Shown here in pieces: positions 18,936 through 28,045 of a DNA stretch of 64,000 nt. Every line of letters starts with the position of its first letter. Within the stretch, counting starts at the first letter, position 1. The position numbers were made by a program, and so were the translations under genes. Source of the DNA: Proteus columbae (lineage in GTDB: Bacteria; Pseudomonadota; Gammaproteobacteria; Enterobacterales; Enterobacteriaceae); contig NZ_CP043925.1 of the NCBI RefSeq assembly GCF_009914335.1, forward strand, positions 1,860,001-1,924,000. Reading direction: 5' to 3'. The notes under the pieces are model-generated. The model was not told the origin of the DNA and did not search any database. It was given only the letters and a program-made list of their open reading frames with translations.

Positions 18936-20219
18936 TTATTGGGCAACTTTGTTTAAGTGTAATGCTATTAATAAGGCTGTTAACATTAAAAGGGCAATAA
19001 ATAACCCTACACCAAGCCAGCCAAAACTCACCCAGAATAATCCGCCCACTGTGCCTGCAAGGCTAGATCCCGCATAGTAAGTAAAAAGATAAAGTGAAGA
19101 GGCTTGGGCTCTTCCTCGTTTAGCGCGACGACCAACCCAACTACTTGCGACTGCATGTGCAGCAAAGAAACCTGTCGTTAAGATAAGCATCCCAATAAAG
19201 ATAACGGGCAGTGATTCAATCAAAGTAATCAATATGCCAATTAACATCATTGAAATTCCAGCAATAAAGACTTTGCCTAAACCGTATTTAGTGGTTAATA
19301 AGCCAGCTTTGGATGCGCTATAAGTACCACTTAAATAGACGATAGAAATCAGACCCACAGTAGTTTGACTTAATGAATAGGGTGCGTCTAATAAACGATA
19401 GCCAATATAGTTAAATAAAGTAACAAAACCTCCCATTAATAAACCACCTTCAATAAATAACAAAGGCAGCCCTTTATCTCTAAAATGCAATTTAGTCGTT
19501 ATAAGAAGATTGCGAGGTTTTAATGCTGTCGGTCTAAAGTGCTGTGAAGCTGGTAATATCTTCCAGAAAGTAATTGCAGCAAAAAGGGCAAAAATACCGA
19601 GAATAACAACGGATAAACGCCAAGAATAATAATCACTTAGTACCCCTGTAATAACGCGTCCGCTCATTCCTCCAATAGAATTTCCGCTAATATATAAACC
19701 CATTGATAATGCGAGATAAGCAGGGTGAATTTCTTCACTTAAATACGTCATTGCTACTGCTGCAACGCCACTTAATGAAAGTCCAACTAAAGCTCGCGTA
19801 ATTAAAATACCTGTCCAGCTATTCATTGTCGCACTTAATAATGTAAAAAATGCAGCGCAAAACAGTGCGATAACCATGACATTTTTACGACCAAAGGCGT
19901 CTGAAAGTGGGCCTGTGATTAATAATCCACATGCCATTAAAGCGGTTGAAAGTGAGAGCGCTAAACTACTGGTTGCTGGGCTGACGGAAAATTCGTTAGA
20001 TAACACTGGTAATATAGGTTGCACAAAATAGAGTAAGGCGAATGTCGCTAAACCGACCATAAAAAATGACACTGTCACTTTTATATACAGTGCATCATCA
20101 CGTTGAATATAGTGTTTAGGGTTAGATTGGTGTTGAGCAGGCTTTTCTATACTTGATGTATTGTCTGAAATATCAGTGCCTAAGCTCATACCTTTACTGT
20201 CTATTTCGTGAGTATCCAT
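18936..20219 (-). CDS. ynfM: MFS transporter YnfM
   Basis: A 427-residue major facilitator with 12 helices after a polar N-terminal extension of about 45 residues. GPLSDAFGRKNVMV is the MFS loop 2-3 motif, and GNSIGGMSGRVITG is the motif near helix 5 typical of drug/arabinose-type exporters. Sequence and divergent pairing with a LysR gene match E. coli ynfM/ynfL. YnfM has been linked to arabinose efflux only by family annotation; the substrate is not known. An alternative start at 20189 has a poorly spaced ribosome-binding site. Confidence 0.88.
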   Translation of the reverse strand: MDTHEIDSKGMSLGTDISDNTSSIEKPAQHQSNPKHYIQRDDALYIKVTVSFFMVGLATFALLYFVQPILPVLSNEFSVSPATSSLALSLSTALMACGLLITGPLSDAFGRKNVMVIALFCAAFFTLLSATMNSWTGILITRALVGLSLSGVAAVAMTYLSEEIHPAYLALSMGLYISGNSIGGMSGRVITGVLSDYYSWRLSVVILGIFALFAAITFWKILPASQHFRPTALKPRNLLITTKLHFRDKGLPLLFIEGGLLMGGFVTLFNYIGYRLLDAPYSLSQTTVGLISIVYLSGTYSASKAGLLTTKYGLGKVFIAGISMMLIGILITLIESLPVIFIGMLILTTGFFAAHAVASSWVGRRAKRGRAQASSLYLFTYYAGSSLAGTVGGLFWVSFGWLGVGLFIALLMLTALLIALHLNKVAQ

Positions 20220-20344
20220 ATTGATTAAACTTCCATTACTTAAATTTGATTTATGTCAATGTTAGAAATATTTGATTTTTTTGTCTAATATATTAATCAT
20301 TAGAAATAATACTTTTAAAGTATCAATGACGACATGAGAGAAAT

Positions 20345-21259
20345 ATGAATATTGAACTTAGACATTTACGTTACTTTATTGCTGTTGCAGAAGAGCTTCA
20401 CTTTGGTAAAGCAGCAGAAAGATTGAATATTTCTCAACCTCCGTTAAGCCAACAAATACAAGCACTTGAAAGCGAAATAGGCGCTAGACTTTTAGAGCGA
20501 ACAAACCGTTCTGTTTCATTAACACCCGCAGGACAAATGTTTTTAAAAGAGTCGTATCAAATTATGGCGCAGGTCAACGCAGCTGCAATGCGCGCCGCTA
20601 GAATGGAAAAAGGTGAATTAGGTGAAATTTCAATTGGTTTTACCTCAACAACGCCTTTTATGCATTTAGTCACCTTGAGTTTGCGACAGTTTAGAGAAAA
20701 CTATCCAGAAGTCGGTATTCATATGCATCAAATGAATACAAAACAACAGATATCGCCGTTACTAACGGGGCGTATTGATCTAGGGATCATGCGAAACACA
20801 ACATTACCCGAAAATTTGCACCACCAGCTATTGTTTCGTGAGCCTTTTATTTTAGCGGTTTATGAAGGGCATCCACTGCTTGCTTACAAAGAAACGGGGG
20901 TCAATATTCAAGATATTGGGCAATATCCTTTTGTTTTCTTTGAGAGAGATGTTGGTACGGCACTTTATGATGAGATTATTCAGTTGCTTAGTCTGTCAGG
21001 AATTACGCCAACTATTGCACAAGAAGCGGGTGAAGCCATGACAATTTTAGGGCTAGTTGCAGCAGGACTTGGTATTTCTATTGTGACAAAATCATTTACG
21101 CGAATGAAAGTTGATGGAGTGCACTATCTACACTTTGCAAATTCTCAAGCGTTCTCTGAAGTTTGGTTAGTTTCACATAATAAACGAACTATTCCTGCTG
21201 CGGCGAATCGATTAACGCAATTGCTGTTGAAAAATATCTTAGATCACCAAAAATCTTGA
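20345..21259 (+). CDS. ynfL: LysR-family regulator YnfL
   Basis: A 304-residue LysR-type regulator. The N-terminal winged helix-turn-helix is clear (LRYFIAVAEELHFGKAAERL then QPPLSQQIQALE), followed by a periplasmic-binding-like effector domain from about residue 90. It is close to E. coli YnfL and is divergent from ynfM across a 125-base gap, so it probably controls that transporter and itself. The inducer is not known. Confidence 0.9.
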   Translation: MNIELRHLRYFIAVAEELHFGKAAERLNISQPPLSQQIQALESEIGARLLERTNRSVSLTPAGQMFLKESYQIMAQVNAAAMRAARMEKGELGEISIGFTSTTPFMHLVTLSLRQFRENYPEVGIHMHQMNTKQQISPLLTGRIDLGIMRNTTLPENLHHQLLFREPFILAVYEGHPLLAYKETGVNIQDIGQYPFVFFERDVGTALYDEIIQLLSLSGITPTIAQEAGEAMTILGLVAAGLGISIVTKSFTRMKVDGVHYLHFANSQAFSEVWLVSHNKRTIPAAANRLTQLLLKNILDHQKS

Positions 21260-21265
21260 TTTATC

Positions 21266-21281
21266 TGTGTTTTTGATCACG
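21266..21281 (+). promoter_or_regulatory. Possible CRP site upstream of mlc
   Basis: TGTGT-TTTTGA-TCACG matches 8 of 10 bases of the TGTGA-N6-TCACA consensus. E. coli mlc is also CRP-controlled, which makes the site plausible, but one such match is weak evidence. Confidence 0.35.
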
Positions 21282-21387
21282 CTTTTTATGTAAGTATTGT
21301 ACAATTATTACAAATTGACGACATAATCGGTAATGAATTATTTGGAGCCTCGAATTAATTATGGCTCTTTAATTAAGGATGCATTCA

Positions 21388-22599
21388 ATGGGGAACCAAC
21401 CTAGCCATATCGATCACGTAAAACAATTTAATCTTGGCACAGTCTTTCGCTTGATTGATGAACATGGTCCCATTTCTCGTATTTCATTGTCGAAAAAGGC
21501 AGAGCTTGCGCCAGCAAGCATTACTAAGATCACGCGAGAATTAGTTGAAGCGCATCTTATTCATGAAACGGAATTCCCAGATGTGGGATTTCGAGGCAGG
21601 CCTGCTGTCGGATTAAAATTAGAAAGCCAAGGCTGGCAATTTCTCTGTATTCGCGTCAATAAAGGCAGTTTACTTTTTAGTTTAAGAGAATTAGATAGCA
21701 AACTAGTTACTGAAGATACATTCGATTTCCCCAAAGAATACAGCGATGATTTTCTTAATCACTTTTTAGTTGCAATTGATAAATTCTTCGAGCGTTATCA
21801 ATCTCATGTTGAAAGATTGACGGCAATTAGCATTACAATGAATGCCATTGTTGATCCTATTAGTGGCGTTATTTATAGCTCACCTTATTATGATATTAAA
21901 GACATTCCACTTGCCGATAAAATCCATGAAAAAACAGGTGTTTCTGTATTTTTACAACATAGCGTAACTGCATGGACAATGGCCGAATCTTTATACGGTG
22001 CGGCAAAAAACAATTCAGACGTTCTACAAATTGTTATCGATGATATTGTTGGTGCTGGCGTAATAAACAATGGAAAAACATTACATTCTAACAGCCATAG
22101 CGCCGTCGAAATTGGACATACTAAAGTTATCGATTCTCAAAATAGCTGTTATTGCGGGGCAAAAGGGTGTTTAGAAACAGAAATTGCTATTCCTCAATTA
22201 ATTAAGAAAGCCCAATTATTAGCTCAAGAAGATCCCACTTCGTTGCTAAACAAATATCCTATAACTGTTGAGACATTGTGTGATGCGATATTAGTTGGCG
22301 ATAAATCCGCGCTTGAAATTGTAAATTTAGTCGCTCAGCGATTAGGTTTTATTTTGGCTGTTATGATCAATATCTTTAATCCGCAAAAAATATTAATTGG
22401 TTCGCCGCTATGTCGCGCTAAATCAGTGCTCTTTCCTTTGATGCTGAATCATATTCAAGATCACGTCATGCCTCGTTATGCAAAGTCACTCATTATTGAA
22501 GAAACAGAGTTAAGAAATAAAGGTACATTGCCAGCTGCATCTTTAGTGAAAGAAGCGCTGTACAACGGTTCTTTGTTAATTGAATTGATGCAAGGCTAA
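21388..22599 (+). CDS. mlc: Transcriptional regulator Mlc (ROK family)
   Basis: A 403-residue repressor of PTS and sugar-uptake genes that in E. coli is sequestered at the membrane by unphosphorylated glucose enzyme IIBC. It has an N-terminal helix-turn-helix (ISRISLSKKAELAPASITKI) and a C-terminal ROK domain with the zinc motif EIGHTKV followed by C-Y-C-x4-C. GRPAVGL and FNPQKILIGSPL are shared with E. coli Mlc. The ATG at 21388 follows AAGGA by 8 bases; the ATG at 21379 overlaps that site. The order ynfM-ynfL-mlc-ynfK is as in E. coli. Confidence 0.94.
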   Translation: MGNQPSHIDHVKQFNLGTVFRLIDEHGPISRISLSKKAELAPASITKITRELVEAHLIHETEFPDVGFRGRPAVGLKLESQGWQFLCIRVNKGSLLFSLRELDSKLVTEDTFDFPKEYSDDFLNHFLVAIDKFFERYQSHVERLTAISITMNAIVDPISGVIYSSPYYDIKDIPLADKIHEKTGVSVFLQHSVTAWTMAESLYGAAKNNSDVLQIVIDDIVGAGVINNGKTLHSNSHSAVEIGHTKVIDSQNSCYCGAKGCLETEIAIPQLIKKAQLLAQEDPTSLLNKYPITVETLCDAILVGDKSALEIVNLVAQRLGFILAVMINIFNPQKILIGSPLCRAKSVLFPLMLNHIQDHVMPRYAKSLIIEETELRNKGTLPAASLVKEALYNGSLLIELMQG

Positions 22600-22795
22600 A
22601 TTAAGCTAAATAAAACGTAATAAAACTGTTTTGTATGCGTAAATGCGTCAATTGATCATTAACGAATTCTCTATTTTTGAGCAATTAACTAAAAAATTGA
22701 GCTACCTCAAGCAACCAGAAACAGTGTTACCCTAAACTCTAATCTCTGTCATTTTTTATGAACCTGATTTATCTGTCATAACGGAAGTAAATTAT

Positions 22796-23467
22796 ATGTT
22801 AACACGCTTTTTTGTTACGGGGACAGATACCAACGTGGGTAAAACTGTTGTAACCCGAGCACTTCTTCAGTCATTAAATCGTGGCGGGTCAACGGCAGTA
22901 GGTTATAAGCCTATTGCAACAGAATTACATGAAACGGCTGATGGTGAACGTAATCGTGACGCTATGATTATTCATAATTCATCACCAGTTGAAGTTCGCT
23001 ACGACGAAATTAATCCTATTTTGCTTGATAATTGTTATGTTAGCGAAAATGAAATCGATTTTAATAAAATTTCAAATGAGCTCGACAATTTAAGTAAAAA
23101 AGCAGAGTGTGTTGTTATCGAAGGTAATGGTGGTTGGCGTTATCTGCTTGATGATAATACTTTTTATTCTGATTGGGTGGTGAAAGAACAAATCCCAGTT
23201 GTTTTGGTTGTTGGTATTCAACCAGGCTGTGTCAATCACTCAATATTAACAGCGCAATCTATTATCAATGATGGTTTGAAATTAGTAGGTTGGGTTGCAA
23301 ACAGAATAAATCCAGGATTACCTTATTACGCGAAAATTGTGGAAAGGCTGTCTCAGCATATTCCTGCACCACTGATTGGTGAAATCCCGTATTTATTACG
23401 TCCTGAAGAACGTGATCTCTCTTGTTACCTCGATTTAAGTCAGTTGGAAATCGCTGTACCTGCTTAA
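22796..23467 (+). CDS. ynfK: Dethiobiotin synthetase paralogue YnfK (BioD2)
   Basis: A 223-residue P-loop ligase. GTDTNVGKTVVTRA is the Walker A motif of dethiobiotin synthetase, which closes the ureido ring in biotin synthesis using CO2 and ATP; VIEGNGGWRYLL corresponds to the metal/substrate loop. This is the bioD2-type copy found next to mlc in E. coli, separate from the bio operon. Whether it contributes to biotin synthesis in this organism cannot be told. A plausible promoter lies in the 196 bases after mlc. Confidence 0.92.
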   Translation: MLTRFFVTGTDTNVGKTVVTRALLQSLNRGGSTAVGYKPIATELHETADGERNRDAMIIHNSSPVEVRYDEINPILLDNCYVSENEIDFNKISNELDNLSKKAECVVIEGNGGWRYLLDDNTFYSDWVVKEQIPVVLVVGIQPGCVNHSILTAQSIINDGLKLVGWVANRINPGLPYYAKIVERLSQHIPAPLIGEIPYLLRPEERDLSCYLDLSQLEIAVPA

Positions 23468-23691
23468 GAGAGAATATAAATAAGTAACGAAGTGGATTGC
23501 TATCTGTTTTTAAACGATACCAAACTTGTTACTTTTAAATGCCTGATGAGTAAATTCATTGGGTGTTTTTGTTTTTTCTGATTTAGTTGCAAACATAACT
23601 AATGATAAAAATAGCACATAAAATTAAGACTAAATAAGATAGAGCGGATCAGATAAATCAGAAGCGTAGTCATTGATAAACAGTGGAAAGG

Positions 23692-23722
23692 AAAAGGGCG
23701 CTAACATTGCGCCCTTTTTTAA
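23692..23722 (+). terminator. Terminator between ynfK and ynfD-like gene
   Basis: AAAAGGGCGC pairs perfectly with GCGCCCTTTT, followed by more T. It is symmetric enough to serve both converging transcripts. Confidence 0.88.
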
Positions 23723-23747
23723 TCACAAGATTTTATCAACTTATAGA

Positions 23748-23984
23748 TTAATGACGAGTATAGATGATTTTCTTGCTGTCATTTTCGCAAGTTCCAACAA
23801 CTTTACCTTCTGTTTGTGCAACTTGGTCGTTTTCAACGACAGTTAAAGTAAAGTTAGCGGCTGGCACACCATTATTAACGATTTTTTGTTGAATAGACTC
23901 AACGACTTCATCACAACCCGCATTCGCGGCTAAAGGTGCAAATGCAACCAGTGTGGCCATTACTGCAAATACATATTTTTTCAT
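23748..23984 (-). CDS. ynfD: DUF1161 exported protein, YnfD-like
   Basis: A 78-residue exported protein: signal peptide of about 22 residues (MKKYVFAVMATLVAFAPLAANA) split by a likely cleavage before GCDEVV, then the DUF1161 domain with two cysteines (CDEVVESIQQKI and GTCENDSKKIIYTR). The start at 23984 follows AAGGAG by 8 bases; upstream in-frame codons are not supported. E. coli YnfD shares the DUF1161 pattern and is nearby on its chromosome. Function unknown; periplasmic location is inferred from the signal. Confidence 0.82.
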   Translation of the reverse strand: MKKYVFAVMATLVAFAPLAANAGCDEVVESIQQKIVNNGVPAANFTLTVVENDQVAQTEGKVVGTCENDSKKIIYTRH

Positions 23985-24037
23985 TTCAATCACTCCTTGT
24001 TTTACAAAGCAAAACATCACTGTTTTACACGATTTTC

Positions 24038-24394
24038 TTATGGGTTAACAGGGCGCCCCGTATTACTGTCTAAACAACGACGAGTTTCAGGCTCCCAATA
24101 AGCGTAGACGTTTGCACTTTTCAGACAAGCATCCCGCTCATCAATGGCTTTATCTACTTTATTAAATTCAATTCTTTCTCGCTGATTGACTTGGGTACGT
24201 AGCTCACGCTTTTGATCCCAATCCTCTTTCATTTGTCGAGCTTGTTCTTTATCTAAGACATTATCATAGCCATCACCATTAATGGTTACATTAGTGGAAG
24301 CGGCAACAGAAGAAAAAGAAGACACTGATAAACCAAGAAATAAGGAGAACACCATTGTTCTGATAACTTGTTTCTTAGTGAGTGTGTTGATCAT
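24038..24394 (-). CDS. ynfB: UPF0482/DUF1283 exported protein, YnfB-like
   Basis: A 118-residue protein with a signal peptide (about residues 1-32, ending SSVAAS) and a charged mature domain. The C-terminal block [20 protein letters not shown] is close to E. coli YnfB, and two conserved cysteines (DACLKS, RRCLDS) could form a disulfide. Function unknown. It lies directly upstream of the DUF1161 gene in the same direction with a 53-base gap, so the pair may be an operon. Confidence 0.85.
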   Translation of the reverse strand: MINTLTKKQVIRTMVFSLFLGLSVSSFSSVAASTNVTINGDGYDNVLDKEQARQMKEDWDQKRELRTQVNQRERIEFNKVDKAIDERDACLKSANVYAYWEPETRRCLDSNTGRPVNP

Positions 24395-24494
24395 GGTTGC
24401 TATCCTCTAAAGTTATGTCGCTATTACTGTCAATGACTATTATATCTTAATAATTATAGCTGATGCTTTAATAAAATATGAGTTTTCAGTGCGT

Positions 24495-25244
24495 TTAGCT
24501 TTGACGATGAACACTTAAGCCTGCAAATGATTGGCTAACAGGCATCATTTCTAGGGTATTGATATTCACATGAGCAGGCAATGTTGCTGTCCAATATACC
24601 GCTTCTGCCACATCTTCAGGTGTTAACGCATTTGCATTAGCATAAGTTTGCTCAACTTTATTACTATCACCTTTAAAACGAACTAATGAGAACTCTGTAC
24701 CACCAACAAGTCCTGGTTCAATATCGGTCACACGGACTTTTTTACCTTGGAGATCAGCACGTAATCCTAAACTAAATTGTTTAACAAATGCTTTAGTGGC
24801 GCCATAAACATTACCGCCCATATAAGGCCAAGATGCGGCAGTTGAGCTGATATTAATAACATGACCTTTGTTTCTTTCTACCATAAAAGGAAGAATAGCG
24901 CGGGTGACATGAACCAGACCTTTATTATTTGTCTCGATCATCGTATCCCAGTCATCAAGGTTGGCTTTATCCGCGGTATTTAAACCTAGGGCTAATCCTG
25001 CATTATTGACTAACACATCAATTTCGCGCCATTTTTCAGGTAATTGGGTGTAAATCTCACTGACTGCTTTTTTATCTGTCACATCTAACTGCAATGGATA
25101 AAATTGTTCACCTAGCTCTTTATGCAAGTTATTCAGTTTATCCAAACGACGGGCTGTACCAATAACTTTGTGTCCGTGGCTGATAAAATGACGAGCAATG
25201 GCTTCACCAAAACCAGCAGAAGCACCCGTGATAAAAATAATCAT
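24495..25244 (-). CDS. ydfG: NADP-dependent 3-hydroxy acid dehydrogenase YdfG
   Basis: A 249-residue classical short-chain dehydrogenase. TGASAGFGEAIARHF is the cofactor-binding glycine motif, NNAGLALG the structural motif, and S-x12-Y-x3-K is seen in ISSTAASWPYMGGNVYGATK. It is highly similar to E. coli YdfG, which oxidises serine, L-allo-threonine and 3-hydroxy acids and also reduces malonic semialdehyde. The C-terminus NINTLEMMPVSQSFAGLSVHRQ is family-specific. Confidence 0.95.
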   Translation of the reverse strand: MIIFITGASAGFGEAIARHFISHGHKVIGTARRLDKLNNLHKELGEQFYPLQLDVTDKKAVSEIYTQLPEKWREIDVLVNNAGLALGLNTADKANLDDWDTMIETNNKGLVHVTRAILPFMVERNKGHVINISSTAASWPYMGGNVYGATKAFVKQFSLGLRADLQGKKVRVTDIEPGLVGGTEFSLVRFKGDSNKVEQTYANANALTPEDVAEAVYWTATLPAHVNINTLEMMPVSQSFAGLSVHRQS

Positions 25245-25499
25245 TTAATTACCCTCGATAGTTATAATAATTGAAAGTAAAAGGCTATCACTAGAAAGAG
25301 TCAAGTTTAAAAGTAGGGTTTGTGATAAATCAGGCTAAAAACAAGATCCTTTTCTTATATGAAAGATTTTTATCTTTAATAATAAGTAAGATTTTTGTTT
25401 TCAACTGTAAGATAAGAGGGATTAGATATAGCAATTAACAATGTTGAGACTGGGCTTATTGAGCAACAAACCCAGCCTAGCTGAATAAGACAATATCAG

Positions 25500-25721
25500 T
25501 TATTTTTTACCAACTTGATGACCAATAACACCACCCAAGACGCCGCCACCAATAGTACCCAATGCGCTACCATCAGTTAAAATAGCACCACCGATAGCAC
25601 CTGCACCGGCTCCAATTGCTGTATTACGGTCGCGTTTTGTCATGCTAGAACAACCCGCAAGTGAAAAAAGCAGAACAGAAGCGACACACAGTGTTCCAAC
25701 CTTTTTTAACGTGATATTCAT
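25500..25721 (-). CDS. osmB: Osmotically inducible lipoprotein OsmB
   Basis: A 73-residue outer-membrane lipoprotein. The lipobox LAGC places the lipid-modified cysteine at C24. KRDRNTAIGAGAGAIGGA and the glycine-zipper TIGGGVLGGVIGHQVG match E. coli OsmB closely. The ATG at 25721 follows GGAG by 9 bases and gives a normal signal; earlier in-frame codons would lengthen it wrongly. In E. coli it is induced by high osmolarity and stationary phase (RpoS, Rcs); regulation here is inferred only. Confidence 0.93.
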   Translation of the reverse strand: MNITLKKVGTLCVASVLLFSLAGCSSMTKRDRNTAIGAGAGAIGGAILTDGSALGTIGGGVLGGVIGHQVGKK

Positions 25722-25951
25722 TTTTATAAACTCCGAAATAAAGGACAATATAAAGATATCTTTATCGTATTTATACGAGCATCAGAATATTCGGGAACAT
25801 AAGGGGAGAAAACTCTTAAAGTGAGTCATAATTCATAACTTATATTTTAAATGCGATTTATCAAAATAATTTTTATTATCTATATTATTATTCTATGTTC
25901 AGAAGAAAAGCATCAATGCACTATGTCATTTATATGAGTTAAGATAACAGC

Positions 25952-26938
25952 ATGATATTAATGAATAAATTTAAGATACTCTCTTCACAATTTGCATCGG
26001 GCTATTTTGGTGTAGTACTGGGGATGATAGGTACGGGTATGGCATGGCGCTATGCGGCTAAAGAGCATAACTATCCAGCTTATATTGGTGAAATATTTAT
26101 TAGTGTGGGTTATTTGGTCTGGTTAACACTGACGTTATTTTTATTGGGCAAATGGTTATTCCATCGACAACGTATTCTTGATGAAGTTAAACATCCCGTT
26201 GCCAGTGGATTTACCAGTTTATTTCCCGCAACAACAGTCTTAGTATCGATAGGTTTAAGTCCTTATTCACCGTTATTTTCTCTTGTATTATTTAGCCTCG
26301 GTGCGATTGCTCAGTTAGCGTATTCCAGTTGGCTGATTGGTTATCAATGGAAGGGTGAATATCCTAAAATGGCAACCACACCTGTATTATATTTACCTAC
26401 AGTGGCGAATAACTTTATCTGTGCTATGGCATGTGGTGCATTTGGATTTAATGATTTGGGTATTTTATTTTTTGGCGCTGGCGTATTTTCTTGGTTAAGT
26501 TTAGAACCTGCTATTTTAAAAAGAATACGTAGTGAAGGGTTAATGGATGAAAAGTTACGGCTCTCATTTGGTATTCAATTAGCTCCTGCTTTAGTTGCCT
26601 GTAGTGCATATTTGGCTATCAATGATAATCATATCGACTTCTTCGCTAAAATGTTATTAGGCTATGGCCTATTACAACTTTTATTTATGGTGAGATTAAT
26701 CCCTTGGTTTGTTAAACAGTCATTTTCATTACCATTTTGGAGTTTTTCCTTTGGTGTCTCTGCGTTAGCAAAAGCATCATTAAATATGAGTATGGCATCT
26801 AATAGCCATTTTATGCAGTTATTATCAACGGCACTATTTATCTTTGCTAATTTAATTATCTTACTACTGATTTGGCATTCATTATTATGGGTTTTTAGAG
26901 GGCTAAAAAAATTATGTTGTCCATCTAAAGTATTTTAA
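25952..26938 (+). CDS. tehA: TDT-family channel TehA
   Basis: A 328-residue membrane protein with ten helices, homologous along its length to E. coli TehA: SGYFGVVLGMIGTG, ATTPVLYLPTVANNF and LSLEPAILKR are shared. The family forms trimeric anion channels related to SLAC1, and E. coli TehA gives tellurite resistance when overproduced with TehB. No tehB methyltransferase follows here. An alternative start at 25961 is possible; neither start has a strong ribosome-binding site. Confidence 0.9.
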   Translation: MILMNKFKILSSQFASGYFGVVLGMIGTGMAWRYAAKEHNYPAYIGEIFISVGYLVWLTLTLFLLGKWLFHRQRILDEVKHPVASGFTSLFPATTVLVSIGLSPYSPLFSLVLFSLGAIAQLAYSSWLIGYQWKGEYPKMATTPVLYLPTVANNFICAMACGAFGFNDLGILFFGAGVFSWLSLEPAILKRIRSEGLMDEKLRLSFGIQLAPALVACSAYLAINDNHIDFFAKMLLGYGLLQLLFMVRLIPWFVKQSFSLPFWSFSFGVSALAKASLNMSMASNSHFMQLLSTALFIFANLIILLLIWHSLLWVFRGLKKLCCPSKVF

Positions 26939-26954
26939 TAACCATAGAAAAAGA

Positions 26955-26990
26955 GAGCCTAAACAAGATCCTTTAGACTCTTGTTATTTT
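26955..26990 (+). terminator. tehA terminator
   Basis: GAGCCTAAA and TTTAGACTC pair at 8 of 9 positions around an 8-base loop, followed by TTGTTATTTT. It lies between the converging tehA and the small membrane gene. Confidence 0.6.
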
Positions 26991-27039
26991 AAGACGAAAG
27001 ATAATTCAATAAAATATTAAAATACTTTAATAGGTAGAA

Positions 27040-27333
27040 TTAAATTCTAATAGGCTTTCTACTTAAAATAGCCACGGTATTACCGATAAACATGGCTGAG
27101 TAATATAAAGGAACATAAATCAAACCTAAAGCAACCATCATAATACCAATCGATAACATTAATGCGACAGTGCTATCTGGTGATGTTAACTCTAAAAATC
27201 CTTTATCTAATCCAGTTAGAAATACCTTTTCTTGTAACCTTGCATATAACCATGATGCACCAACAAGAACGGCACCGAACCAAAAACTTAGCCAACATAA
27301 TGCCGAAGTAAAAGACATCATATTATTTTTCAT
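27040..27333 (-). CDS. Small membrane protein of unknown function (97 aa)
   Basis: A 97-residue hydrophobic protein with probably three helices (about residues 8-30, 54-75 and 77-92) and a basic end (SRKPIRI). AAGGA lies 9 bases before the ATG, so it is likely translated. I do not recognise a family. It precedes a stretch of decayed coding fragments in the same direction, and could be a remaining member of that former gene cluster. Confidence 0.6.
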   Translation of the reverse strand: MKNNMMSFTSALCWLSFWFGAVLVGASWLYARLQEKVFLTGLDKGFLELTSPDSTVALMLSIGIMMVALGLIYVPLYYSAMFIGNTVAILSRKPIRI

Positions 27334-27484
27334 TATTTATTTTCCTTGTCAAATATAAAGCACACAATGAGTTATGATATTTTTTATAAAGATAAGCTAT
27401 TATATCGATAAATAAAAATAGATAAATACATATATGGGTAAGATGGCTAAATTAATATATAAAGAGGGCAAAGTTATTAATTGA

Positions 27485-27661
27485 TTATTTGCTTATGATT
27501 TTTTTATTACATACATCCACACATAAAGAAATATCGCGAATAATAATCACCTTTGAGGATAATTCGAGATGATTATTAAATAAGGCATCTAAACGTTGAT
27601 CATCCTGTTTTGAAAAGCGAAGAAATTCCCAATTATTCACTAACAGCGATGAAAAGAAACC
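27485..27661 (-). pseudogene. Decayed coding fragment B
   Basis: An open frame of 58 codons without a start codon, opened by a TGA at 27662-27664. It reads as protein-like sequence (SLLVNNWEFLRFSKQDDQR, later KVIIIRDISLCVDVC). An ATG overlapping the previous fragment's stop begins a different frame that ends after 10 codons, which suggests a frameshifted start. I cannot name a family. Confidence 0.45.
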
Positions 27662-27664
27662 TCA

Positions 27665-27907
27665 TTAACTTTGTTTTTTTCTATGCTTTTTAATTTGATA
27701 GATAAAATATCCTATTGCTAACGGTATGATCAATGGAATTAACACCATTATATATAATACACCGCCACCTTTGGCTCCTCCGCCATTAATATACTCATCG
27801 AAAATGTGCTTTGAAAAATAATGAAGAAATATGTCGTCGCTGCATTTTTTAGCGAATGGAAGTAAGGGGATACAGATACAGCTATAAATTAAAGTATTAG
27901 TGCATTC
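27665..27907 (-). pseudogene. Decayed coding fragment A with membrane helix
   Basis: An 80-codon open frame with no good start, opened by a TGA. It has a polar part (AKKCSDDIFLHYFSKHIFDEY), a glycine-rich hinge (GGGAKGGG), one transmembrane helix and a basic end (YQIKKHRKKQS), which look like the C-terminus of a real membrane-anchored protein whose beginning has been lost. Its stop lies 4 bases from fragment B. Confidence 0.45.
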
Positions 27908-27980
27908 TCACCCCATTGGTTATTAAGTCAACAGGGTATGCTTTCTGTGTGGAAAGGTGATTGCAAAAGTAATCATTAAA

Positions 27981-28008
27981 ACATATCTGATTTGACAGAT
28001 ATATGTTG
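27981..28008 (+). promoter_or_regulatory. Likely ArsR operator
   Basis: ATATCTG (27983-27989) and CAGATAT (27996-28002) form a perfect inverted repeat with a 6-base centre, extended by ACAT/ATGT on the outside with a 2-base offset. It lies 38 bases before the arsR start, where an ArsR dimer would block transcription until As(III) binds. Confidence 0.6.
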
Positions 28009-28045
28009 TAAGTGTAATTTAGCTAATCTAAAGAGAGGAGCAAAT

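Larger units (their letters stand above)
27334..27991. other. Gene-poor region with coding remnants
   Basis: This 658-base stretch holds the two fragments above and, on the plus strand at 27893-27979, a 28-codon open frame without a start (SAFSPHWLLSQQGMLSVWKG) that also looks like a protein remnant. No intact gene is visible. Different strands and frames suggest that more than one gene has decayed here. Confidence 0.5.

Noticed and set aside
25440..25480. Hairpin CTGGGTTTG/TAAGCCCAG downstream of osmB as a terminator
   Set aside because: The stem is plausible, but no T-run follows in the osmB direction.
27419..27481. 16-codon plus-strand frame (MGKMAKLIYKEGKVIN)
   Set aside because: Too short, without a convincing ribosome-binding site or homologue.
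28001..28015. ATATGTTGTAAGTGT looked like a second Ter site
   Set aside because: It matches 11 of 15 core bases but lacks the leading G (pair of the flipped cytosine) and the C of AACTAA, and it overlaps the ars operator.
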